Origin: Acidobacteriota bacterium
GTDB taxonomy: Bacteria > Acidobacteriota > Thermoanaerobaculia > Multivoradales > Multivoraceae
DNA: 64,000 nt
Assembly (NCBI GenBank): GCA_026707545.1
Contig: JAPOWR010000002.1
Coordinates: forward strand, 124,001 to 188,000
Reading direction: 5' to 3'
Made by a program: the position numbers and the translations under genes. The notes beneath the pieces are model-generated. The model had not been told where the DNA came from. It saw only the letters and a list, made by a program, of their open reading frames with translations, and ran no database searches. Position 1 is the first letter of the stretch. Each line of letters begins with the position of its first letter. Positions 24,627 through 43,023 of this stretch are shown here, piece after piece.

Positions 24627-26225
24627 TCATCGAGCACCGCCATCGACGGGATCCTGTGCGAAGGCTTCTCTCGCGAGTACAGGCGAAAGATCGTAGAGGA
24701 ACTCACGCTGCCACCACGGAGCTCCGGTGCGTGGTTCGCTGAACGCGTAGTCGTAGAGGCGGAGTCGCACGTAGCGCGGGGGCTCCGCCGGGCGCGCAGC
24801 TTCGCCGAGCAGCCACAGAACCGCCGGTTCGCCCTCGAACAGCCGCTCGACGAAGGAACCCAGCCAGTCCGCTCCGGCCGGGTCCAGGGCCGCGAACCAC
24901 ATCTGCCAGTCGAGCCGCGGCATGTGCGGGAACGCGGCGCGGGGCGGACGGTTGAGGTCGCCGGGCTTGAACCGGAAGGCGAGTTCGCTCCAGGCCGCGC
25001 CGTCGGCGCTCGTCTCCACGACGATCTCCGGGCGCGACGTCGTCATCGCACGGAAGAGCCCGTAGCCGTTGATCGAGCGGAAGGGCGCGATGACCCCGAG
25101 CAGGGGAGCGGCGGGATCGACGAGGACCCGGCCGATGAAGTCCGCCGTGGCTGCCGCTGCCGGCGGGGTACCGGGTCCGCGCGGGAGGGAGCGGGTGAGC
25201 TCGCGCATGGAGGTCAGCAGACTCAGGAGGAGGATCACCGTCGCTACGGCCCAACGGACGCGGATCCCGGGCTTGACCTGCGGGCGACCGCCGCCCCCGG
25301 CAGCGGCGGCCTGCAGCCCCGATGTCCGCCTCCACCCGCCTACGGTCCCCGCGCCCAACCAGGACAGGCACAACACCGCGGTGAGCAGATTGAAGAACCC
25401 GTAGTTGCCGGTGGCCGCGATCAGAAACTGGAGCAGGAGCAGCACTCCCATTCCGGGCAGCCTCAGGCGCCGGAAGAAGACGAACCACGGTGCCGCCAGC
25501 TCGACCGCGAACATGACCAGCACCGACAGACGATGGAACCACTCCGGGAGGTGATGCGCGTACCAGCTCGCCGCCACGGGCAGCGGCTGGGTGAAGTAGT
25601 GGACGTCGAGCGCGGTCAGTTGCCACCAGGTGGAGTCCATGCTGAGCAGCTTGACGGCGCCCGAGAGGAACATCAGCTTGACCACCAGGAGCCGGAAGAG
25701 CCACATCCCCGGTCGGGCGGCCGCGGGACTCGGCGCAGCCTGGAACGCGGCGCGAACGGCCGCCGTGAGTCGCCGCGGTTCGGCGCCGGCCGGAGCGTCG
25801 TCGGGTCCCCGGAACGGCCATCCCAGGGGCGCCAGCACGACGGCGCACAGGGTCGCCTCCAGCAGCAGCGTGTCCCACTGGAAGGCGAGAAAGGTCTGGC
25901 CGCCCCAGACCAGTGACAGGTAGCAGATCCAGAGGGCAGCGAAGACCGGTGCGGTCACCAGGCCGGCGATGGCCAGCAGCGACAGAAGGACGCCGGCCGC
26001 GCAGAGCGCGTGGAGCGCGGCGTCGCCGGAACCCAACCAGAGCAGTGACGGGACGTTGACGAACCGGTCGAGCGCCCCGGCGCCGAGCACCCGTTCGAGG
26101 TAGACGAAGAAGTCCCGTGCAGGGAGAATGCCCCGCGATCCGACCAGGCCGTCGATCTGGACCCATAGGGAGACGAAGGCAACCAGGTGGACTCCGGCCA
26201 GGAGTCGCAGAAGCAGTCGCGGCAC
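24627..26225 (-). CDS. Lipase maturation factor (LMF1)-like membrane protein
   Basis: This 532-residue integral membrane protein resembles LMF1, the vertebrate ER factor needed to fold dimeric lipases. Bacterial homologues are common but uncharacterised. The N-terminal half has about seven to eight hydrophobic segments, including LWICYLSLVWGGQTFLAFQWD and LVVKLMFLSGAVKLLSMDSTW. The C-terminal part holds family blocks FRSINGYGLFRAMTTSRPEI, FKPGDLNRPPRAAFPHMPRLDWQMWFAAL (cited as a region) and PPRYVRLRLYDYAF. The start is GTG. It diverges from the aminotransferase. A role in folding exported lipases is only an analogy. Confidence 0.82.
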   Translation of the reverse strand: MPRLLLRLLAGVHLVAFVSLWVQIDGLVGSRGILPARDFFVYLERVLGAGALDRFVNVPSLLWLGSGDAALHALCAAGVLLSLLAIAGLVTAPVFAALWICYLSLVWGGQTFLAFQWDTLLLEATLCAVVLAPLGWPFRGPDDAPAGAEPRRLTAAVRAAFQAAPSPAAARPGMWLFRLLVVKLMFLSGAVKLLSMDSTWWQLTALDVHYFTQPLPVAASWYAHHLPEWFHRLSVLVMFAVELAAPWFVFFRRLRLPGMGVLLLLQFLIAATGNYGFFNLLTAVLCLSWLGAGTVGGWRRTSGLQAAAAGGGGRPQVKPGIRVRWAVATVILLLSLLTSMRELTRSLPRGPGTPPAAAATADFIGRVLVDPAAPLLGVIAPFRSINGYGLFRAMTTSRPEIVVETSADGAAWSELAFRFKPGDLNRPPRAAFPHMPRLDWQMWFAALDPAGADWLGSFVERLFEGEPAVLWLLGEAARPAEPPRYVRLRLYDYAFSEPRTGAPWWQREFLYDLSPVLAREAFAQDPVDGGAR

Positions 26226-26299
26226 GGCATCTATCCTGCCCGAGGCGGTGGCATACTGCGGCGCCTGACGACGGACCGATCCGGCTGAGGGGAAGCACG

Positions 26300-27442
26300 A
26301 TGGAGATGGAGACCTTCGATCTGGAGCGGCAGCAGTCGCTCTGGGAACACCGCGTCGACATCAATCTGAGCGAGAGCGGCGTCGAACCGCTGACGCTGGC
26401 CGGCCTGGCGGCGCTGGGGCTCGATCTGGACGGACTGCACTCGATGCCGCTCGAGTACATCCAGTCGAACGGCACGCCGGAACTGCGCGCGCAGCTCGCC
26501 GGGCACTACGCGGGGGCGACGATTGAGAATCTGCTGGTGACCACCGGCTCGGCCGAGGCGAACTACGTGGCCGTGCAGGTGCTGGTCGCACCGGGCGACG
26601 AAGTGGTCGCGATCGTGCCGAACTACCTGCAGGTAGGTCTGACGGCCCGTGGTCTCGGGGCGGTGGTGCGAGACATACCGCTGATCCCCGGCGCCGACGA
26701 ATCGACCTGGTCGCTCGACTGGGACGCGTTCGAGGACGCGGTCGGCGAGCGGACGAAGCTCATCTACCTGAGTCATCCGAACAACCCGACCGGCCATGTG
26801 TTCACGCCGCCGGAACTCGATCGGATCGCCGCAGCCGCGGAACGGGTCGGCGCCTGGGTGCTGTCGGACGAGGTCTACCGCGGCGCCGTGCACGATCTTT
26901 TGCCCGGAGAGGAGACCCCCGGCATGTGGGGACGGGGTGAGCGCGTCGTCGCGGTCTCCAGCCTGTCCAAGGCATACGGCCTGCCTGGTGCTCGCCTGGG
27001 CTGGATGGCCGGTCCGCCCGAGTTCGTCGAGCGTTGTTGGGCGAGGCGGGACTTCACGACGATCGCCCCCGCGGCGCTTTCCGACCCGATCGCCCGTTTC
27101 GCAACCGAGCCGTCGAACCAGGAACGGCTGTTCGAACGGGCGCGGCGGATGATGCGCACCAACCGCGCGATCTTCCGCGACTGGACCGGCAGGCAGAACG
27201 GCGCGATCGGCTACCGCGAGCCGCGGGCCGGCGCCTACGGCTTCGTGCCACTGCTGGAGAACGGCCGTCCGGCCGACTGCGCCGCCTTCGCCGAACGGCT
27301 CCGCCGGAACCGCAGCGTCCTGCTGGTCGCGGGTCGCTGGGCCGGCATGCCGGGCTACCTGCGCTTCGGTCTGGGTGTCGAGCCCGAGGCCTTCGCGGAG
27401 GGCCTGCGCCGCGTCGAGCTGGAGCTCCGCAGCGCGAGCTAG
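26300..27442 (+). CDS. PLP-dependent aminotransferase, class I/II
   Basis: The 380-residue fold-type I enzyme has the PLP Lys K224 in SSLSKAYGLPGARLGW. The cofactor phosphate and ring contacts are visible in TTGSAEANYVAV, YLSHPNNPTGHVF and VLSDEVYRG, and the distal Arg is in YLRFGLG. AGGGGA seven bases upstream supports ATG 26300. Open frame upstream overlaps the divergent LMF1-like gene and is discarded. The CoA-lyase gene begins nine bases after the stop, so the two are probably co-transcribed. The substrate amino acid cannot be told from sequence. A link to the PKS is suggested only by position. Confidence 0.85.
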   Translation: MEMETFDLERQQSLWEHRVDINLSESGVEPLTLAGLAALGLDLDGLHSMPLEYIQSNGTPELRAQLAGHYAGATIENLLVTTGSAEANYVAVQVLVAPGDEVVAIVPNYLQVGLTARGLGAVVRDIPLIPGADESTWSLDWDAFEDAVGERTKLIYLSHPNNPTGHVFTPPELDRIAAAAERVGAWVLSDEVYRGAVHDLLPGEETPGMWGRGERVVAVSSLSKAYGLPGARLGWMAGPPEFVERCWARRDFTTIAPAALSDPIARFATEPSNQERLFERARRMMRTNRAIFRDWTGRQNGAIGYREPRAGAYGFVPLLENGRPADCAAFAERLRRNRSVLLVAGRWAGMPGYLRFGLGVEPEAFAEGLRRVELELRSAS

Positions 27443-27451
27443 AGTCGCTTC

Positions 27452-28351
27452 GTGAGCACCACCCGGCTTCGGCGCGCCGTCCACTTCGTTCCGGGCGGCA
27501 ACGAGCGCATGCTGGCCAAGTCCCTGGGTCTCGAGGCCGACACGCTGATCCTCGATCTCGAGGACGCGGTGACGCCGGATCGCAAGGAGGACGTGCGCCG
27601 CGAGGTGGCCGGCTGGCTCAAGGCGACGGACTTCGGCCGCAAGGAGCGCGCCGTGCGGATCAACGACCTGATGACGCCCTGGGGTCGGGAGGACGTCGAG
27701 GTCACGATGGAGCATCCGCCGGACGCCTACGTCGTGCCCAAGGTCAGCGGCGTCGACGATGTGCTGCGGGTCGACCGGCTGGTCGCGCAACTGGAGCTTG
27801 CCCATGGCCACGACCTGGGCGGCATCGCCCTGATCCTGATCGCGACCGAGACCGCCGGCGGAGCCCTGAACCTCGCTCATCTGACCGCCACCAACCGCGT
27901 CTCGGCGCTGACCTGGGGCGCCGAGGACCTGTCCGTCTCGATCGGCGCGAGCCGGCGTCGTGACGAGCGCGGCGAGTACCTGGACGTCTTCCGCTACTGC
28001 CGGTCGATGACGCTGCTCGCGGCGCGAGCAGGAGGCGCCCAACCGATCGACAGTGTCTTCGTCGACATCGGCGACCTGGACGGCCTGCGGCTCGACTGCC
28101 AGCGGGCGGCGTGGATGGGCTTCGAGGGCAAGATGACGATTCATCCGAACCAGATCCCGATCGTCAACGAAGTCTTCACGCCGAGCGAGGCCGAGGTCGC
28201 GTCCGCCGCGGCACTGGTTGCCGCGTTCGCCGAGAACCAGGCTCAGGGCCGGATGGCCTTTCGCTACGAAGGCCAGATGGTCGACGCCCCGCACTTGCAC
28301 CGCGCGGAACGAGTGCTCGACCGAGCCCGCCAGGCCGGTGCGATCAAGTAG
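27452..28351 (+). CDS. CitE/HpcH-like CoA-ester lyase
   Basis: The 299-residue TIM-barrel protein belongs to the HpcH/HpaI and CitE-like group, which reversibly cleaves malyl-, methylmalyl- or citramalyl-CoA. Visible blocks are VHFVPGGNERMLAKSL, LILDLEDAVTPDRK (Mg-binding), VVPKVSGVDDV, LIATETAGGALNLA with a metal-ligand Glu, WGAEDLSVSIGA and GKMTIHPNQIPIVNEVF. The start is GTG, nine bases after the aminotransferase. It may supply or consume an acyl-CoA for the adjacent PKS locus, or serve general metabolism. Confidence 0.85.
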   Translation: MSTTRLRRAVHFVPGGNERMLAKSLGLEADTLILDLEDAVTPDRKEDVRREVAGWLKATDFGRKERAVRINDLMTPWGREDVEVTMEHPPDAYVVPKVSGVDDVLRVDRLVAQLELAHGHDLGGIALILIATETAGGALNLAHLTATNRVSALTWGAEDLSVSIGASRRRDERGEYLDVFRYCRSMTLLAARAGGAQPIDSVFVDIGDLDGLRLDCQRAAWMGFEGKMTIHPNQIPIVNEVFTPSEAEVASAAALVAAFAENQAQGRMAFRYEGQMVDAPHLHRAERVLDRARQAGAIK

Positions 28352-28402
28352 GACGTGCCGGCGTTTGCCTCCAGAGTGACGTTTTGGTGTCGTTTCGGTG
28401 AC

Positions 28403-28418
28403 AGAAGAGAGATCTTCT
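28403..28418. promoter_or_regulatory. 16-bp palindrome upstream of the ACP gene
   Basis: AGAAGAGAGATCTTCT has perfect 6-bp arms around GAGA, in an A+T-richer gap between the CoA-lyase and ACP genes. A regulator-binding site is possible. No clear promoter pair was recognised beside it. Confidence 0.3.
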
Positions 28419-28481
28419 CCCTTCCGGTCTGGATCCGTAGTACGATCCGGCCCTTCAATTTCCAACCAGAGGAGCCTCGCT

Positions 28482-28712
28482 GTGAGTGCAACCGAATCCC
28501 GTATTCAAGAACTTGCCCGCCAACACCTCGACATCGGAAGAGACCTGGATCTCGATGCCGGTCTGCTTTCCTCCGACATCTCGTCGCTCGACGCGGTGGC
28601 TTTCGTGAAGAAGGTCGGAGAGGCGTTCGGCGTTGAGGTTCCCCCCGAGGAGGTTGCCAACTGGAAGAACCTGCGGGACTTCGCCGCGTTTCTCGATTCC
28701 AGCGCCGGTTGA
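28482..28712 (+). CDS. Free-standing acyl carrier protein
   Basis: The 76-residue acidic helical protein matches ACP size and pattern. The phosphopantetheine Ser is most likely S35 in DISSLDAVAFVKKVGEAFG. The usual Asp before it (DSL) is Ser here. The C-terminal helix NLRDFAAFLDSS is typical. GTG 28482 is chosen for AGAGGAG seven bases upstream; the frame remains open further upstream without coding signs. It is followed by the PPTase gene, which would charge it. Because the nearby PKS ends in a KS with neither AT nor ACP, this ACP could present the chain or the extender to that KS. That is inference. Confidence 0.85.
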   Translation: MSATESRIQELARQHLDIGRDLDLDAGLLSSDISSLDAVAFVKKVGEAFGVEVPPEEVANWKNLRDFAAFLDSSAG

Positions 28713-28782
28713 TCGCCGCCGGCGGCGGGGCCTGCCTCGATCCTCGAGTCGGTTAGGCGGGCTCCGCGCCGAGCCCTTCCCG

Positions 28783-29505
28783 GTGTCGAGTCGCACGATT
28801 CACAGGTCCGGTCGGGTCACGGTCGTGTACGTCGACCTCGGGCCTTGTCCCTCCCGGGAGCGAGAGGCCCTGACATGGCTTGACGGACCGGAGCAGGCCC
28901 GGCTGCGCCAGTTCGCGCGGTCCGGGCCGCGACGCGAGTTCACTCTCTGCCGCGCGGCGCTTCGAGCGTTGCTTTGCCGGGAACTCGACTGCGGCAACGA
29001 AGAGCTCTCCTTCGGTGCCTCCGATCATGGCAAGCCCTTCGCGCTGGTCGGAAGTCTCCCCGCGCCCGTCTCCTTCAACGTCAGCCATAGCGGCCGGCAT
29101 GGCCTGATCGCGATCGCGCCACGGGGGCGCATCGGCGTGGATGTGGAAGACCGGAAAGCGCGGCGCGACATGGACAACGACATCCGCCTCCTCTTCGCCC
29201 CCGGGGAGCAGGCGGGACTCGCTTCCGCAGAAGGAAGCAGCAAGGCCGACCTGTTCTACAGCCTCTGGACCATGAAGGAAGCGCTGGTCAAGGCGGCCGG
29301 CGTCGGCCTGAGGATCGACACGACGAGCTTCGAGATTCCCCCGGCGATGAGTCGAGGCGCGACCAGTTGTCTCGTGCGCCTTCCCGTAACGCCCGCGGTC
29401 AGGTGGCGGCTGGAGAACCTCGGCAACCGAAGCTACGCCGCGGCGCTCGCCGTCGAGGACCTGTCGGCGGACGCCGCGGACGGCGGCGAGGCGCAGTTCG
29501 CATAG
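28783..29505 (+). CDS. Sfp-type 4'-phosphopantetheinyl transferase
   Basis: The enzyme moves phosphopantetheine from CoA to carrier-protein serines. Two half-domains are visible: the N-terminal RREFTLCRAALRALL and ASDHGKPF, then FNVSHSGRHGLIAIAPRGRIGVDVEDR (cited as a region; Mg ligands Asp and Glu in VDVED) and FYSLWTMKEALVKAAGVGL with the Trp-Lys-Glu-Ala motif. From GTG 28783 it has 240 residues. GTG 28825 is also possible and neither has a strong ribosome site. Its position between the ACP and hydrolase genes indicates it activates the free ACP and the PKS ACP. Confidence 0.9.
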   Translation: MSSRTIHRSGRVTVVYVDLGPCPSREREALTWLDGPEQARLRQFARSGPRREFTLCRAALRALLCRELDCGNEELSFGASDHGKPFALVGSLPAPVSFNVSHSGRHGLIAIAPRGRIGVDVEDRKARRDMDNDIRLLFAPGEQAGLASAEGSSKADLFYSLWTMKEALVKAAGVGLRIDTTSFEIPPAMSRGATSCLVRLPVTPAVRWRLENLGNRSYAAALAVEDLSADAADGGEAQFA

Positions 29506-30403
29506 GCGAGAACGGAAGCGGTAGCCCGTTGACTGTCTGGGAAGTACCCGAGCCCCTTGCCGTGGACGAGGTGCGGCTCGACGAGGAGACGGTCACGACG
29601 GTACGCCGGCATGGCCGGCCGGACTCGGCGCTCCGTCTGGTTCTGAGTCATGGCAACGGCCTCGCCATCGACGCCTACTATCCGTTCTGGTCGCTCCTGG
29701 CGGACGAGTTCGACCTGATCGTCTACGACGTCAGAAGCCACGGCTGGAACGCCGTTGGTGAGCAGACGAACCACAACATTCCGGCGATGATCCACGATCA
29801 TGACGTCCTCGCCGGGGCCATCGCGGAGCGCTATGGGGACAAACCGACTGTCGGCGTCTTCCATTCGCTGACGACGATTGTCGCCATTCTCTCGTTTTCC
29901 GATCCGTACTCGGCTCTGGTTCTCTTCGATCCGCCCTTCTGCAAGCCCGCCGCGAGTGAGGCCGAGTTCGACGACGCCGCCGACCGCGCGACGGCGCTGA
30001 CCCGGCGCCGGGCAGTCCGCTTCCAGTCCGAAGAGGAGTTCTCGGACCTGCTCCGGTACTCCCCGGTGTGTGCCCGGGTGCTGCCGGGCGTGCGGGAACT
30101 CGTCGCAAGTAGCACCCTCAGGAGGGCTGAGGACGGCGAAGGCTATGAGCTCCGCTGTCCGCGGGAGTTCGAAGCGCAGGTCTCGGAGTACGTGAGGAGT
30201 TTTGCCCCGCTGCTGGACCTGAGCCTGCTCTCCTGCCCGACGAAGGTCATCGGGGCCGATCCGACGCTGCCGTACGCGTACCTGCCGAGCTTCGATCTCG
30301 CGCACATCCGGAACGTGGACTACGACTTCATTGCGGACTCGACCCACTTCCTGCAATTGGAGAAGCCGGAGGAATGCGTTGCCATGCTCCGGGCTTTCCT
30401 GGG

Positions 30404-40639
<10,236 letters not shown>

Positions 40640-40732
40640 TGAGCGGCCTCCAGTCGCGTGGAGGACACTCTATTCACCTGGAGGGTCGCAATCTAGGAGC
40701 TTGCGTCGCGCGCGCCGGTTGCGCGAGGCGTT

Positions 40733-42928
40733 TCAGTCGGCCGTTCGCGCGCCGGCATTCAGCAGGTAGCGGTACAGCTTCGCCGTGAGCTTCGGGTCGC
40801 TCTCCTCGAGCAGCCGCAGGGCGGAAGCGGTCAGCGTCGCTGTCGTGCAGGGCTCGTCGGCGACGACCGCGGCCGCCGCTGTCGGGGCGGCGACGGGCGC
40901 CCGGGGCTCGACCGCGTCGCCCGGCCCCAGTTGGCGGCTGCGCGCGCCGGCTGCGTCGAACACGGAGGCCCGTCCGGCGGTGATCAGCTGGAGCGTGTCG
41001 TTCGACTCGCCGGCGGCAAGGAGAGTTTCGCCCTCGGCGTGCTCCCGGGTGTCCAGCCAGTCCCGGAGATCGCCGACCAGCTCCTCGAAGAGGACCTGCC
41101 GGTCGAGGTGACGCTCCATGTCGGCGCCCACGGTCTCCAGCAGGGAAGGCTCTCCGCCTTCCGCGTCGTCGGGCGGCTCGTAGGAGGAGATCAGCACGTC
41201 CTCGCAGTGTTCCAGCGCCTGATCGTCATCCGGAGCGAAGACGACGCTGCCGAACACCGGCGGCGGCAGGTTCCGCTGCAGCTCCTTTTCGAGCGTGGCG
41301 GGGGCCCTGCTCATGACCACCCGGGTGCCGGCGCGGCGAGCGGCCAGGATGAAGCGGCACATGGCGCTGACGGTCGAGAAGTCGAGGCCGGATACAGCCT
41401 TGAAGTCGAGCACGATGCACACAGGCCTGGGCTCTTCGCCGAGTGACCCCTGGAGCCGGTCCGCCAGCGGATAGCCGGCGCCGAAGAAGATGTAGCCCCG
41501 AAGCCTGTAGCCCCGGACCCGCGACCCCTCGGCCCGCAGGATCGCCCGGTCCGGTATCGGGCGGACGCGATGGCTTCGCTCGTCCCGCAGGGAGAAGGTT
41601 GCGTCGACGACGTCGACCCGACTCAGGCGCACGACGAAGAAGAGGATCGTGATCAGCATGCCGATGGCGACGCCTTCGAGGAATCCCAGGGCCAGGATCG
41701 TCACGAAGATCACCAGGATGATCGCGTAGTCGCTCAGCGGCAGGCGCTTGCGGACCTTCAGCAGCCACTGGTCGAGCAGTGCCACGCCCGTGAACAGCAG
41801 GACCCCGCCCATGAGCGGCACGGGCACGAGTGTGAGCAGGACGTCGCCGAAGATCAGCGGCGAGGCGGTCACCACCGCCACCGCGATGCTGGTCGACTTG
41901 AGGCCGGCGCCGAGCATCAGGTTGCGAAGAGAGGTCGGAACGACGTACGTGCCGGGCGGCGCGCCGCCGAGACCGGCCGCCAGGCTTCCGAGTCCGACGG
42001 CGCCGAACTCCCGGTTCCAGTCCAACTCGCGACCGGACGCCAGCTCGATGCCGCCGATGTACAGGGCGGTGCAGAGCAGGGTCACCAGGATGAGTACGAG
42101 GATGTTCGGAATCTGAGGGCCGACCGCGCTCCAGTCGATGCGCGCCGCATCGTCGAGTGCCATGGGAGGCCACAGGTCCGATCCCGAGATGCCCGCGAAC
42201 AGGAGGCCCCTGTCCTGCGCCTCCTGGGTCGAGACACCGAAGCGCGCCATGCCGAAGTGCAGGAGGCCCGTGCCGGCGATGAAGCTCCCCGGCATCAGCA
42301 GGGGGCTGGGCCAGCGGCGGCTGGCGAAGTACAGGCCGAGGCCGTAGGCGACGCCGACGCCCCAGTTCGTGACGACGAGCGGATCGAACAGCGATGCGAG
42401 CGCTTCGGCCTCGAGCCGCACGCCCATGAGCCTCAGAGCCACGACGCAGGCGAGTCCGCCCGTGCCCGCGACGAAGCCGGACGAAACGGGGTAGGGAAAG
42501 AAACGCACGAGGTTGGCGAGGCGGAAGCGCTCGATGAGGAGAGCGCAGGCCGCCGTCGCGACCGAACCCACAACGATGATCGCGACCATGGTTGGCAGCA
42601 GCTCGTCACGGGTAGCGGTGAGCGAACCGCCGATCACCCCGAGGGCGATCATCGTCGCCATCGTGGGCCCGGCGGCGGCGCCCGCAAAGCCGCTTCTGAG
42701 CCCGGTCACCACGCAGGCGGCGGCGGTGCCGAACAGGATCAGCCCGATGCCCTGGGACAGGTAGGGCGCGAGCTGTCCCGAGAAGGCCAGGCTCACAAGG
42801 GCCACCTCGCCGATGATCAGACTGATGCCGGAGACGAATCCGACCGTGAGCACGGTGAACGCCTTTCGGAGTGCCGCATTCGACGCAAGGCCGGCCTGCA
42901 GCCCTCTCCCGGGGGGTTCTCCAGTCAT
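40733..42928 (-). CDS. SulP-family anion transporter with STAS and cNMP-binding-like domain
   Basis: The 731-residue inner-membrane protein has about 12 hydrophobic segments (residues 25-470) of the SulP/SLC26 type, with NLMLGAGLKSTSIAVAVVTA and the gate-region hydrophobics. A STAS domain follows (about 500-610; VCIVLDFKAVSGLDFSTVSAMC). The C-terminal ~110 residues look like a cyclic-nucleotide-binding domain (GETLLAAGESNDTLQLITAGRASVF), without an obvious intact phosphate-binding cassette. Members carry sulfate, bicarbonate, dicarboxylates or other anions. It lies upstream of and co-oriented with the PKS and diverges from the sulfatase-like gene. The substrate is unknown. Confidence 0.85.
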   Translation of the reverse strand: MTGEPPGRGLQAGLASNAALRKAFTVLTVGFVSGISLIIGEVALVSLAFSGQLAPYLSQGIGLILFGTAAACVVTGLRSGFAGAAAGPTMATMIALGVIGGSLTATRDELLPTMVAIIVVGSVATAACALLIERFRLANLVRFFPYPVSSGFVAGTGGLACVVALRLMGVRLEAEALASLFDPLVVTNWGVGVAYGLGLYFASRRWPSPLLMPGSFIAGTGLLHFGMARFGVSTQEAQDRGLLFAGISGSDLWPPMALDDAARIDWSAVGPQIPNILVLILVTLLCTALYIGGIELASGRELDWNREFGAVGLGSLAAGLGGAPPGTYVVPTSLRNLMLGAGLKSTSIAVAVVTASPLIFGDVLLTLVPVPLMGGVLLFTGVALLDQWLLKVRKRLPLSDYAIILVIFVTILALGFLEGVAIGMLITILFFVVRLSRVDVVDATFSLRDERSHRVRPIPDRAILRAEGSRVRGYRLRGYIFFGAGYPLADRLQGSLGEEPRPVCIVLDFKAVSGLDFSTVSAMCRFILAARRAGTRVVMSRAPATLEKELQRNLPPPVFGSVVFAPDDDQALEHCEDVLISSYEPPDDAEGGEPSLLETVGADMERHLDRQVLFEELVGDLRDWLDTREHAEGETLLAAGESNDTLQLITAGRASVFDAAGARSRQLGPGDAVEPRAPVAAPTAAAAVVADEPCTTATLTASALRLLEESDPKLTAKLYRYLLNAGARTAD

Positions 42929-43023
42929 CTCGCGCGCACTTCCCTCCGCAGACTACCCAACTGGAAGGACCGTGCGCGCGCACCGGCTGGACAGCTTCGG
43001 GACGTCGCGTCAGAGTTCGTGGC

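Noticed and set aside
40711..40725. CGCGC/GCGCG hairpin between SulP and PKS as a terminator
   Set aside because: The stem is only five bases in very G+C-rich sequence without a T-run. Co-transcription remains possible.
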